DNA of 64,000 bases from the NCBI GenBank assembly GCA_041391505.1, contig JAWKNW010000004.1, positions 186,001 to 250,000 of the forward strand. The letters are read 5' to 3'. Of the stretch, positions 33,404 through 43,400 are shown one piece after another. The notes beneath the pieces are model-generated. The model worked only from the letters and a program-made list of their open reading frames with translations. It was not told where the DNA came from and ran no database searches. Position 1 is the stretch's first letter, and every line of letters starts with the position of its first letter. The position numbers and the translations under genes were made by a program. Origin of the DNA: Rhodothermales bacterium. GTDB taxonomy: Bacteria; Bacteroidota; Rhodothermia; Rhodothermales; JAHQVL01.

Positions 33404-34722
33404 TGGAAGGAGACTGGCTGGCGCCGTTGATGTTCGTCGGCGCGCTCGTGCTGATTTTTATGGGGTATCCGGTAGCCTTTGCGCTGGGCGGCACCGCCCT
33501 CGTGTTTGCGTTTATCGGGGTGGAGATGGGCTTTTTCGACTGGCACCTGCTGCTGGCGCTGCCGGACCGCACGTTCGGCATCATGGCCAACTATGTGCTG
33601 CTGGCGATTCCGTTCTTCATCTTCATGGGCACGCTCCTGGAGAAGTCGCGCCTCGCCGAGGACCTGCTTCAGACGATCGGGCAGCTTTTTGGCGCGATGC
33701 GGGGCGGCCTGGCGATGGCGGTCGTTTTCGTGGGGGCTCTGCTCGCGGCTGCGACCGGGGTGGTCGGGGCGTCGGTGGTGGCGATGGGGATGATCTCGCT
33801 GCCCGTCATGATGCGCTACGGCTACTCGAACCGGCTGTCCGCCGGCGTGATCGCCGCGTCGGGCACGCTGGGGCAGATCATACCGCCCAGCGTCGTGCTG
33901 GTGGTGCTGGCGGATCAGCTGGGGATTTCGGTTGGCGACCTCTTCAAGGGCGCGCTGGTGCCCGGCATCCTGCTGGCCGTGATGTATGCCGCGTACGTGG
34001 CCATCGTGGCGATCGTGCGTCCCGAGGACGCGCCGGCGCTGCCGCACGAAGACCGCCAGTTCGAGCGCGGCGCGTTGCTGAAGCGGGTGCTGCTGGTGAT
34101 GCTGCCCCCGCTCGTGCTGATCCTGGTGGTGCTCGGGAGCATCTTCGCCGGCGTGGCGACGCCCACGGAAGCCGGCGCGCTCGGCGCCATCGGCGCGATG
34201 GGGCTGGCGGCCGTGAATCGCCGGCTGACCGGCGCGGCGCTCAAGGATTCTCTCAACGCCACCGCGAAGCTGTCTTCGATGGTGCTGTTCCTGCTGATCG
34301 GTTCGACCGCCTTCGCGCTCGTCTTTCGCGGGCTGTATGGGGATTTCTGGATCGAGGACTTGCTGACGAATCTTCCGGGTGGCGTGATCGGGTTGCTGAT
34401 CGTGGCGAACCTTACGATTTTCATCCTGGGGTTCTTCATCGACTTCTTCGAGATCGCGTTCATCATCCTCCCGCTGCTCGTCCCGGCGGCGCGCATCCTG
34501 GGGATCGATCTGGTCTGGTTCGGGGTGATGATCGGCATGAACCTGCAAACCTCCTTTCTGACGCCGCCCTTCGGGTTTGCACTTTTTTATCTGCGCGGCG
34601 TGGCTCCGCCCTCGCTCACCACGACCGACATCTATCGGGGCGCCATCCCCTTCATCGTGCTCCAGCTGATCGGGCTGCTGCTCATCATCCTGTTCCCCGA
34701 GCTGGTTACGTGGCTGGTGTAA
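33403..34722 (+). CDS. TRAP transporter large membrane subunit (DctM type)
   Basis: 439 residues with about a dozen membrane helices. It carries DctM features MGYPVAFALGGTALVFAFIG, LLAIPFFIFMGTLLEKSRLAEDLL, ASGTLGQIIPPSVVLVVLADQLGISVGDLF and ATPTEAGALGAIGA. It uses an ATG overlapping the DctQ stop. TRAP transporters use Na+ or H+ gradients to take up organic acids such as sialate, dicarboxylates and haloacids. Substrate is set by the P subunit, which is missing here. The gene ends 17 nt inside the convergent carboxylesterase gene. Confidence 0.94.
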   Translation: MEGDWLAPLMFVGALVLIFMGYPVAFALGGTALVFAFIGVEMGFFDWHLLLALPDRTFGIMANYVLLAIPFFIFMGTLLEKSRLAEDLLQTIGQLFGAMRGGLAMAVVFVGALLAAATGVVGASVVAMGMISLPVMMRYGYSNRLSAGVIAASGTLGQIIPPSVVLVVLADQLGISVGDLFKGALVPGILLAVMYAAYVAIVAIVRPEDAPALPHEDRQFERGALLKRVLLVMLPPLVLILVVLGSIFAGVATPTEAGALGAIGAMGLAAVNRRLTGAALKDSLNATAKLSSMVLFLLIGSTAFALVFRGLYGDFWIEDLLTNLPGGVIGLLIVANLTIFILGFFIDFFEIAFIILPLLVPAARILGIDLVWFGVMIGMNLQTSFLTPPFGFALFYLRGVAPPSLTTTDIYRGAIPFIVLQLIGLLLIILFPELVTWLV

Positions 34723-35356
34723 TCAGCTGACGGAGCACGTCCGGGTTCATGCGGTGCTCGCCCTCGAACGGGACGAAGGTGTGGGCTATGCCGTGTCCAT
34801 CCAGCCAGGCGCGTTCATCCCGGGCGCGTTCCGGCGTGAGGTACGGGTCTCGATCTCCCGCCACGTAGGTGAGGCGCATGCGGTTGAGTTTCGCCGCGTG
34901 GCCGTCGAGGTCGGAGGCGATGCGGGACGCCCAGAGGATCAGCCGGTGGCAAGCGAAGCCGGCGGACGTGGCGGCCCAGCGAGACGCCGTGGCGCCGCCC
35001 TGGGAGAACCCGAGCACGTGCACCTCTACCGAGGCGGGGTCGAGGCGTTGCCAGATCTCGCCGGCGACGGTTTCCAGATACGCGTTATTGTCCGCGATAT
35101 CCCGCTCGCGGTCGTCGCGCGTCATCCACGAGGCGCCGACGCGTTTGTACTCGGCGTCGAGGTAAAACCGGGAGAGCGCTTCGGGGGCGACGATCAGCCG
35201 GCTGTCGTCGGCGATGGGGCGGAAGTGGCGGATGAAATACTCCGCGAGCTGGCCGTAGCCGTGGAGTACGAACCAGACCTCGCGGAGAGCCGGCGAGGGG
35301 GCGCCCAGGGTAAAGAAACGCGCGCTCCGGGAGACGTCGAGGTGGTGGTGATTCAT
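34706..35356 (-). CDS. Carboxylesterase / phospholipase-like alpha/beta hydrolase
   Basis: 216 residues from ATG 35356 (MNHHHLDVSRSARFFTLG). VWFVLHGYGQLAEYFIRHF supplies the oxyanion loop, VHVLGFSQGGATAS the nucleophile elbow, TYVAGDRDPYLT an Asp site and FEGEHRMNPDVL the catalytic His region. This matches the carboxylesterase/acyl-protein-thioesterase-like family. There is no signal peptide. Its 3' end overlaps the TRAP M gene by 17 nt tail to tail. It is the last in a minus-strand series after an M1 peptidase, separated by a palindromic repeat. Confidence 0.87.
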   Translation of the reverse strand: MNHHHLDVSRSARFFTLGAPSPALREVWFVLHGYGQLAEYFIRHFRPIADDSRLIVAPEALSRFYLDAEYKRVGASWMTRDDRERDIADNNAYLETVAGEIWQRLDPASVEVHVLGFSQGGATASRWAATSAGFACHRLILWASRIASDLDGHAAKLNRMRLTYVAGDRDPYLTPERARDERAWLDGHGIAHTFVPFEGEHRMNPDVLRQLITPAT

Positions 35357-35382
35357 AAACACTCGTCGCGATGCAACCCGAA

Positions 35383-35413
35383 GACCCGAAGGGTTTCGAA
35401 AACCCTTCGGGTC
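35383..35413. repeat. 31-bp palindromic repeat, copy 1
   Basis: GACCCGAAGGGTTT faces AAACCCTTCGGGTC around CGA. The same 31-bp unit, with only the loop differing (CTA), is at 37109-37139, so it brackets the M1 peptidase gene. Confidence 0.85.
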
Positions 35414-35443
35414 TAACGCGGCGACGCGGATTTCGTGCCGGCC

Positions 35444-37078
35444 TCAGCGGGCGACGCCGCGGGTCTCGACGTAGTAATTGCGGTCGACTTCGACATCGCC
35501 ACGCGAAAGGGTGCGCTGGGTCTGCCACGCGGACGTCGGACGCACGGAATAGGTCTGGCCCTCGACGCTGAGCGCGACGGGCATCGCAAAGCCGTCGATG
35601 ACCTCGGCCCAGCGATACGCCAGCGTGTTACCATCCTCCCATCGGTATTCGAGGGTCGGGATGCGGGTATCGCGGAGGTATTGATCGAAGACCGGCTGGA
35701 GGTCGAGGCCGCTCTGGTCGACGATGTAGTGCTCGATCTGCTGTGTGGTGACGGTCTGGTGATAGAAGGTGGCGTTCAGCCCCCGCAGGATCTGGCGCCA
35801 TTTCTCGTCGTCCCCGATCAGGGTGCGAATCGTGTGCAGCATGTTCGCGCCCTTGTAGTACATGTCGCCGGAGCCGGCGTGGTTGACGCCGTACGTGCCG
35901 ATGATGGGGCGGTCGTTCTGGATCCGTCCCCGCGTACCGATGACATAGTCGGCGCTGGCCTTTTTGCCGTAGTGGTAGTCGAGGTACAGATTCTCGGAGT
36001 AGGCGGTGAACCCCTCGTGCACCCACATGTCGGCCACATCCTTGTAGGTGATGTTGTTGGCGAACCATTCGTGGCCGGATTCGTGGACGATGATGAAATC
36101 GAACTTCAACCCCCATCCCGTGCCGCTGAGGTCGTTGCCGAGATAGCCGTTGCCATAGCGATTGCCGTACGTGACGGAGCTCTGGTGTTCCATCCCGAGA
36201 TAAGGCACCTCGACGAGTTTATACCCGTCTTCATAAAACGGATAGGGGCCGAACCAGTGCTCGAAGGCCTCGATCATGCCCGGCACCTGGGCGAACTGGG
36301 TGCGCGCCTTGTCGAGGTTGTCGCGGAGCACGTAGTACTCGAGGCTCAGATCGCCCTTCTCGCCGGGGTAGGTGTCTGACCAGTGCACGTAGTCGCCCAC
36401 GTTGGCGTTCACGCCGTAGTTGCTGATGGGGTTGTCGACGAACCAGTGGTAGGTCCGGGTGCCGTTTTTAGGGGGATCGACGCTGCGGAGCCGGCCGTTG
36501 CTGACGCCCACCAGCGAATCCGGGACGGTCACGCTGATCAGCATGCTATCCGGCTCGTCGTACATGTGGTCCTTGGTGGGCCACCAGATGCTGGCGCCGA
36601 TGCCCTGACAGGAGGTGGCGACAAACGGGTTGCCGCGGTTATCCGCGCGCCAGGTGAGGCCGCCGTCCCATGGTGGCCGGACGGCTTCCTTCGGTATGCC
36701 GCCGAAGCGGATGGCGACCTCGTTCAGGGCGTCCAGTGCCTGGGGTTCCTTGAGGTCGATGTAGTACACGTTGCCGTCGCGCTCGAAGGGCAGGGGGGCG
36801 CCGTTCTGGGTGGCGGACTCGATCCGCATGGGCGGCTGGAGGTCGATCTGCATCCGCTGGCCGGGGGCCAGCACGCGGTAGGCGACGGTGTTGGTGCCGG
36901 AGACGGTGCGGCCGGCGGGGTCGACGCTGACGTCGAGGTGATAATAGACCAGATCCCACCATGCGCGCTCCGGGGTGATCGAACCCCTGAGCGAGTCTTG
37001 CCGGGTGAACTGGGCGTTGGCGTTTGCGACGAAAAGGAGGCACAGCGCGAACGCCATGCGGAGGGAAAAATGCGGCAT
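35444..37078 (-). CDS. Secreted M1 family metallopeptidase (gluzincin aminopeptidase)
   Basis: 544 residues with a signal peptide (MAFALCLLFVANANAQ). The zinc site is HESGHEWFANNITYKDVADMWVHEGF: HExxH, with the third-ligand Glu 18 residues downstream in the family-standard spacing. A YGNRYGNGYLG segment lies just before it. The gluzincin N-terminal sheet domain (YYHLDVSVDPAGRTVSGTN) is present. The usual GAMEN motif is replaced by GMEHQSSVTYGN. The protein should be a periplasmic or secreted aminopeptidase. Its upstream neighbours on the same strand are two large secreted Asp-box proteins, suggesting a polymer-degradation setting. Confidence 0.92.
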   Translation of the reverse strand: MPHFSLRMAFALCLLFVANANAQFTRQDSLRGSITPERAWWDLVYYHLDVSVDPAGRTVSGTNTVAYRVLAPGQRMQIDLQPPMRIESATQNGAPLPFERDGNVYYIDLKEPQALDALNEVAIRFGGIPKEAVRPPWDGGLTWRADNRGNPFVATSCQGIGASIWWPTKDHMYDEPDSMLISVTVPDSLVGVSNGRLRSVDPPKNGTRTYHWFVDNPISNYGVNANVGDYVHWSDTYPGEKGDLSLEYYVLRDNLDKARTQFAQVPGMIEAFEHWFGPYPFYEDGYKLVEVPYLGMEHQSSVTYGNRYGNGYLGNDLSGTGWGLKFDFIIVHESGHEWFANNITYKDVADMWVHEGFTAYSENLYLDYHYGKKASADYVIGTRGRIQNDRPIIGTYGVNHAGSGDMYYKGANMLHTIRTLIGDDEKWRQILRGLNATFYHQTVTTQQIEHYIVDQSGLDLQPVFDQYLRDTRIPTLEYRWEDGNTLAYRWAEVIDGFAMPVALSVEGQTYSVRPTSAWQTQRTLSRGDVEVDRNYYVETRGVAR

Positions 37079-37108
37079 AGTTTCGGATAAAAATGGAGCC
37101 CTGGCCTA

Positions 37109-37139
37109 GACCCGAAGGGTTTCTAAAACCCTTCGGGTC
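37109..37139. repeat. 31-bp palindromic repeat, copy 2
   Basis: GACCCGAAGGGTTT / AAACCCTTCGGGTC around CTA, between the M1 peptidase start and the upstream Asp-box gene's stop. Same unit as 35383-35413. Confidence 0.85.
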
Positions 37140-37156
37140 TTACGCCGGCAGCCGGA

Positions 37157-40100
37157 TTACGTGCCGGGGGGCGGCGCAGATTTCATCTCGATCACGACCG
37201 CCGGCACATCCTGGTCGCGCACCAGCTTGTTGAACGCCGGCAAGGCCTGCTCCATCAGCTGCTCGAACCGTTCGAGCTGCTCCTCGATCTGTTGCGTCAA
37301 CGCGTCGCGGACAGCGACCTGCTGATCGGTGGGGCGGAACTCACCCTGCTCGACCGTGCCGACCACCGCCGCCAGCTTGTTGTTGAGCCGGATCGGGTAA
37401 TTCAGTGGATCCTGCCCGCTGCGGTTTTTCGTCTGGTACAGCGTTTCTTCGATCGCCTTGAGCTGTTCGAGCAGCGCGTCCCCTGCTTCCTCGATGGCCG
37501 CCTCGCCGTCGCTTCCCTTCACACGGTCGCGGATCTCCTCCACCTGTTTCCTGATTTCCCGGATGGACTTGATCGTCTGGTGCGTCTCGGTCAGGGTTTG
37601 CTGCGATTCCGCGATATAATCGAACTTGGCCTGGAGGTCTGCCACCGGGGCGGACAGACGCGGGTCGGGCAGGATCTCGAAGGGGACGGTCATCGAGTCG
37701 GCGCCGGCGATCAGGCGGGCCTGGTAGCGGCCCGGGACGGCTTTCGGGCCGGTCAGGCTGCCGGCCCACATGATGAGGCCGTCGAATCCCTCGGCATCGG
37801 GGTAGCGCATGTTCCAGACGAACTGGTTGGCGCCGGCAGCCGCCGGCACCCGCTCGTTTTCTTCCTTCGCGTCCGACGTGTAAGACCGAATGATCGCCCC
37901 GTCCCGGGTCAGGATGCGGAGAGTGACGCCGGCTTCATCCTCCGGCTTCTCCCGAAGGTAATAGCGCAGCATCACCCCGTTCGGGGGATTCGCGCCGGCG
38001 TTTTGCGGCGGCCGGCCACCGCCCCCGCCGTTGAGGCGGTAGGTGGGGCGCGGCGCGTACAGCCAGAAATCGGCTTTCGCGACGGTCTCGTTCAGCTGAT
38101 GCAGCGGCGTCAGGTCGTCGATCACCCAGAACGAACGCCCCTGCGTGGCGACGACGAGGTCGTTTTCGTGCACGATCAGGTCCGTGATCGGGACGATGGG
38201 GAGGTTGAGCTGGAACGGTTTCCAGTGCGCGCCATCGTCGAACGACAGGTACATCCCCACCTCGGTGCCGGCGTAGAGCAGGCCGCGCCGCCGCGGGTCG
38301 GCGCGGACGACGCGGGTGAAGTGCGCCTCGTCGATGCCGGCGACGATCTTCGTCCAGGTCTTCCCGTAGTCTTTTGTTTTGTAGAGATACGGCCGGAAGT
38401 CGCCGTGTTTGTACATGGTGGCGGCGACGTACAAGCCGCCGGGTTCGAAGGGATCGGCTTCCAGGCTGTTGATGAGGATCCATTCGGGCATGATCCGCGC
38501 CGGCGGCGTCACGTTCTGCCACGTGGCCCCGCCGTCGCGCGTGACGTGGATCAGCCCGTCGTCCGAGCCGGCCCAGAGCACGCCGGCCTCATGCGGGGAT
38601 TCCACCGCGGCGAAGACCGTCCCGTAATACTCGACACTCGTGTTGTCCTTCGTGATCGGGCCGCCGGAGGGGCCGAGTGTGCTCGGGTCGTTGCGGGTGA
38701 GGTCCGGACTGATCGCTTCCCACGACTGGCCGTCGTTCGTGGTCTTGAAGACCTGATTCGCCGTGGTATACAGGGTGTTCGGGTCGTGGGGCGAGAAAAA
38801 GATGGGGAAATTCCACTGGAAACGGAATCGCATGCCCTCGGCGCCATACCCCATCGGGTTGTCCGGCCAGACGTTCACGTCGCGGGATTCGCCGGTCCGG
38901 TGGTTGAGGCGTTCGAGGTAGCCCCCGTAGGAGCCGCCGTAGACGATGTCCGGGTCGAGGGGATGCGGGGCGAGGAAGCCGCTTTCGCCGCCGGCCGTGT
39001 CTTCCCAGTCGCGCTCGCCGATCGATCCGCCCCGGCTCCGGCTCAGGATGCGCACGGTGGAGTTGTCCTGCTGCGCGCCGTAGATCCGGTAGGGGAAGTG
39101 GGTGTCGGTGGTGACGCGGTAGAACTGGGCCGTGGGCTGGTTGTGGTAGGTCGACCAGTTCGCGCCGGCGTCGAACGACACCTGCGCGCCGCCGTCGTCT
39201 CCGATCACCATCCGGCTCGGATCCTCCGGGGCGATCCAGAGGTCGTGATGGTCGCCGTGCGGCGTCTGGATGCGCTCGTAGGTCGCGCCGCCGTCTTTCG
39301 ACCGCCAGAACTGCACGTTGAGGACGTACACCATGTCCTCGTCCCGCGTGTCGGCGTAGATGCGCGTGTAGTACCACGCCCGCTGCCGGAGATTGCGGTC
39401 TTCGTTGATCTTCTTCCAGGTCTCCCCGCCATCGTCCGACCGGAACACGCCGCCCTCGTCGGCCTCGACGATCGCCCAGACCCGCTCGGGGTTGACGGGC
39501 GAGACGGCCACGCCGATGATGCCGAGCGTGCCCTCCGGCATGCCTTTTTTCGAGGACAGCTCCGACCACGTGTCGCCGCCGTCGGTCGACTTCCACAGGG
39601 CCGAGCCCTCGCCGCCGCTGGAGAGGTTGTACGGGTTGCGGCGGACGTTCCAGGTGCTGGCGTAGAGGATGCGCGGATTGGTCGGATCCATCACCAGGTC
39701 GACCGCGCCGGCGCCGGCGTTCGCGAACAGGATCCGCTCCCAGGTCGCGCCGCCGTCTTTCGAGCGGTAGACGCCCCGCTCCTCCGTATCCCGGTAGAGG
39801 TTGCCCAGCACGGCGGCGTAGACCAGATCGGGGTTTTTCGGGTGGATGCGGATCCGGGGGATGTGGTAGGAATCCTTCAACCCCGCGTCGGTCCACGTCT
39901 TGCCGGCGTCGGTGGATTTCCACATCCCGTGTCCGTGCGAGACGTTGCCGCGCACCGTCACCTCGCCCCCGCCGGCATAGATCACATTGGGATCCCAGTC
40001 GCTGACCGCCACCGCGCCGATCGAGCCGCCGAAGTAGCCGTCGGAGATGTTGCTCCACGACTGCCCCCCGTCCTGCGTCCGCCACACCCCACCGCCGACG

Positions 40101-40291
40101 GAGCCGAAGTAGAAGAGCAGCGGCTTGCCGGCCACGCCGGTGACGGCCGCCGACCGGCCGCCGCGGAAGGGGCCGATGCTGCGGTATTCGAGCGCGCTGT
40201 AGAGCGCCTCGTCGTAGTTGGAAGATTGCGCCGCCGCCGGCAGAGCCAGCATCAACGCGAAGAGGGTCGCCAGATAAAATCGCATAGCCAT
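37157..40291 (-). CDS. Large secreted Asp-box (BNR/VPS10-like) beta-propeller protein A
   Basis: 1044 residues from ATG 40291 (signal MRFYLATLFALMLALPAAAQ). The longer in-frame reading to 40555 runs through repeats into the next gene. It opens with ALEYRSIGPFRGGRSAAVTGVAG and carries at least nine Asp-boxes of the SxDxGxTW type: TQDGGQSW, STDAGKTW, SKDGGATW, STDGGDTW, SDDGGETW, TRDGGATW, TKDYGKTW and variants. They are spread over ~700 residues, implying two propellers as in sortilin/VPS10 or xyloglucanase-like proteins. The C-terminal ~300 residues are a sandwich plus long coiled coil (TLTETHQTIKSIREIRKQVEEI). Enzymatic activity is not evident. Confidence 0.87.
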   Translation of the reverse strand: MAMRFYLATLFALMLALPAAAQSSNYDEALYSALEYRSIGPFRGGRSAAVTGVAGKPLLFYFGSVGGGVWRTQDGGQSWSNISDGYFGGSIGAVAVSDWDPNVIYAGGGEVTVRGNVSHGHGMWKSTDAGKTWTDAGLKDSYHIPRIRIHPKNPDLVYAAVLGNLYRDTEERGVYRSKDGGATWERILFANAGAGAVDLVMDPTNPRILYASTWNVRRNPYNLSSGGEGSALWKSTDGGDTWSELSSKKGMPEGTLGIIGVAVSPVNPERVWAIVEADEGGVFRSDDGGETWKKINEDRNLRQRAWYYTRIYADTRDEDMVYVLNVQFWRSKDGGATYERIQTPHGDHHDLWIAPEDPSRMVIGDDGGAQVSFDAGANWSTYHNQPTAQFYRVTTDTHFPYRIYGAQQDNSTVRILSRSRGGSIGERDWEDTAGGESGFLAPHPLDPDIVYGGSYGGYLERLNHRTGESRDVNVWPDNPMGYGAEGMRFRFQWNFPIFFSPHDPNTLYTTANQVFKTTNDGQSWEAISPDLTRNDPSTLGPSGGPITKDNTSVEYYGTVFAAVESPHEAGVLWAGSDDGLIHVTRDGGATWQNVTPPARIMPEWILINSLEADPFEPGGLYVAATMYKHGDFRPYLYKTKDYGKTWTKIVAGIDEAHFTRVVRADPRRRGLLYAGTEVGMYLSFDDGAHWKPFQLNLPIVPITDLIVHENDLVVATQGRSFWVIDDLTPLHQLNETVAKADFWLYAPRPTYRLNGGGGGRPPQNAGANPPNGVMLRYYLREKPEDEAGVTLRILTRDGAIIRSYTSDAKEENERVPAAAGANQFVWNMRYPDAEGFDGLIMWAGSLTGPKAVPGRYQARLIAGADSMTVPFEILPDPRLSAPVADLQAKFDYIAESQQTLTETHQTIKSIREIRKQVEEIRDRVKGSDGEAAIEEAGDALLEQLKAIEETLYQTKNRSGQDPLNYPIRLNNKLAAVVGTVEQGEFRPTDQQVAVRDALTQQIEEQLERFEQLMEQALPAFNKLVRDQDVPAVVIEMKSAPPPGT

Positions 40292-40316
40292 TCCCGTATT
40301 TCCCATAATTCCGTAG

Positions 40317-40441
40317 GTCGGGTTAGGTCCCCGCAGGGACCGTAACCCGACATATCTTTTTCCACATCGCGGCCTTCGTTGGCCCGTAACCCGCCATGTC
40401 TTTTTCCACATCGCGGCCTTCCGTGGCCCGCAACCCGACAT
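40317..40441. repeat. Hairpin plus 44-bp tandem repeat between the Asp-box genes
   Basis: GTCGGGTT-A-GGTCCC faces GGGACC-G-TAACCCGAC around CGCA (40317-40351). It overlaps a 44-bp tandem repeat (units starting 40341 and 40385, partial at 40429) containing CTTTTTCCACATCGCGGCC. All of the 160-nt gap is taken up by this repeat structure. Confidence 0.85.
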
Positions 40442-40451
40442 GGAGTAATCA

Positions 40452-43400
40452 TCATTCCACCGGCACCGCCAGCGGCTCGGCGTCCCTGAACAGCGAGACG
40501 TTCGCGGCGTCGACCGCCTGCCGGTAGGCCGCCCAGTCGCCGGCGAAGAACGCATTTACGTCGTCCGCGAACCCCCGCAAGGAAGCACGGGCTTTGTCGA
40601 GGGCGATCGTCGCGCTTGGATCCGGGGCATTCAGGCCGGAGGTGATGTAGCTCCGCGCTGTGAACAGCTGGTTCATCAGGGTCTCCGGATCGCGGCGGAT
40701 GCCCTGCACCTCCTTGCCGCTCATCGCCTCGGTGAGCGTCTTGATGGAGTCCGCGAGCACCTTGCCACGTGCCTTGAGTGTTTTGGAGGCCTCGTCGTCG
40801 CGGTCAGCCAGGAGTTTGCCGACCGTCTCGATGGTTTCGCCGGCCTGCTTCAGCCGCTTCTGGGCGTCCACCGCCACGGCTGCGATCTGCTCCCAACGGT
40901 CGTACATCGCGAGACGCGCTTCGAGGTCGGCGCGGCGGACGTCGATGCGCGGGTCGTACCGTACCTCGACCGGCGTCTCGTCCGTCTGGCCGGCGTAGGA
41001 TACGCGTGCGGTGTACGTGCCCGGCAGGACATCCGCGCCGGCGGGCTCGTCCGCGTTTTGGTTTTCGCCGAACGGATTGAACCGGATGCCCTTGCGGCTC
41101 ATCTCCCAGTACACCCGGTTGACTCCCTTCTCCGCCGGCCCGCTCAGCGTCCGAATCACCGTACCATCCCCATCCAGTATCTCGATCTTCGCCTTTTTCG
41201 ACGTCGCTGTTGAATCCATCTCCCCTTTCTCCTCATCAGGCATCACGTTGACTTCCGCAGGGGTAACCAGGTAGCTAATCATCGCCCCCGGCCGGCGGTT
41301 CTCGCCGGCATAGATGGCGTCGGCCACGAAACGCGTCCCCGGAGCCTGCTTATAGACGGCCTGGTAGGCCACCGGCGCCTCGAAGACGGCCAGCGGGGAG
41401 TTCAGCAGCGCGGCGCCCTTCTGCGCCACGGCGCGCAGGGGACGAATGTCGTCGATCACGAAAACGGCGCGGCCGAACGTGGCGACCACGAGGTCGTGGT
41501 CGCGCGGATGGATGACCAGGTCCATGACCGATGCGGTCGGGATGCCGTGCTTGAAGGCCTGCCAGGTGTCGCCGTAGTCGAAGCTGACGTAGAGTCCGAA
41601 TTCGGTGCCGAGGAACAGCAGGTTCGGGGCGACGGGGTCCTGTTCGATGGAAAGCGTGTAGCCCCACACCTCGCCGGCGTCGGTGAGGCGCTTCCAGGTC
41701 TTTCCGTAATCCGTCGTGTGGAAGGCGTAGGGCTCCCAGTTGTTGCGGCGGTGGTCGTCGAACAGCACGAAGGCTTCGCCGGCGTGGTGTCGCGACGCCC
41801 GGATCTGCGGCACCCAGGTGCCGGCGGGCAGGCCGCGGATGTTTTTGACGACGTTCGTCCAGGTGGCGCCGCCGTCGCGCGTGATCTGGACGTTGCCGTC
41901 GTCGGTGCCGGCCCAGAGCACGCCGCGCTCGAGGGGGCTGGGCTCGATGGCGATGATCGTGGTGAAGTTTTCGGCGCCCGTGACGTCGTACGTGAGGCCG
42001 CCGCTCTCGAGCTGCTTCTGCTTCTCGGGGTCGTTCGTCGTGAGATCCGGCGAGATGATGCTCCAGGCATCGCCGCGGTTGGTGCTTTGGTGGACGAACT
42101 GGCTGCCGTAGTAGATCGTGTTGGCGTCGAACGGATCCTGGGCGATGCCGGCGTTCCAGTTGAAGCGCAGCTCGATGCCGTCCGGATGGATCGGTTTGAT
42201 GAACTTCTGGAACCCGGTATCGACCTGGAAGCGGGTCACATTCCCGCCCTGACTCATGGCGTAGCCGACGTTCGGGTCTTCCGGATGGATCATCACGTCG
42301 AACCCGTCGCCGAAAGCCACTTCCTGCCAGTACGTGTTGCGGATGCCGCCGGCGCTCCAGATCTGGCTCGGGCCGCACCAGGAGCCGTTATCCTGCAGCC
42401 CGCCGCAGATGCGGTAGGGGATCTCATTATCGACCCGGATATGGTAGAACTGGGCTAGGGGGAGATTTTCGATAAAGCGCCACGTCGCGCCGCGGTCCCG
42501 CGAGACGGCCATCCCGCCGTCGTTGCCCTCGTAGATCAGGTGGGGATCCCGGGGGTTGATCCACCACGCGTGATGGTCCGGATGGACGTTGCCGAGGATC
42601 TCCTTGAACGTCCGCCCGCCGTCGTCGCTGACCTGGATGATGGAGGCGACGTGGTAGAGCCGGTTTTCGTTGGCGGGGTCGACATACAGGTCGTTGTAAT
42701 AAAACGGTCGGTCGGACACATTCGCGTCGTTGACTTTCGCGAACGTTACGCCGCCGTCGTTCGAGCGGTAGAGCGCGTTTTTCGTGGCTTCGACGAGTGC
42801 GTACACGACGGACGGGTCGCTCGGGGCGATGGCGAGGCCGGAGCGACCGAGGATCCCGCCGGGGAGCCCGTCCTTTTCCGTGCGCTTCGTCCACGTCTTG
42901 CCGGCATCCACCGTCACATAGATCCCCGAGTTTTCGCCGCCCGAGTTCATGAACCACGGCTCGCGATGAAACTGCCACATCGCGGCGATGAGTTTGTTCG
43001 GGTTGACGGGATCCATCACCATGTCGCCGACGCCGGTCGTCGCGTCGAAGTGCAGCACCTGTTCCCAGGTGGCGCCGCCGTCGGTCGTCTTGTAAACGCC
43101 GCGTTCCTCGTTGGCGCCCCAGCCGGAGCCCAGCGCGCCGGCATAGACGATGTCCGGATTGTCCGGATGCACGAAGAGGCGATGGATGCTGCGGGTGGCG
43201 TCGAGCCCGAGGTGGATCCAGGTCCGGCCGCCGTCGAGGCTTTTGTAGACGCCGTTGCCGGCGTTCATGCTGTTGCGCGGATTGCCCTCGCCGGTGCCGA
43301 CGTAGACGATGTCCGGACTTTTCTGGTAGATGGCGATCGAGCCGATGGAGTGCACGGGCTGGTCGTCGAACACCGGATCGAAGTCGATCCCGCCGTTGGT

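Noticed and set aside
37292..40345. 1017-residue plus-strand frame opposite the Asp-box gene
   Set aside because: Antisense shadow made possible by high GC; the minus strand has clear Asp-boxes and a signal peptide.
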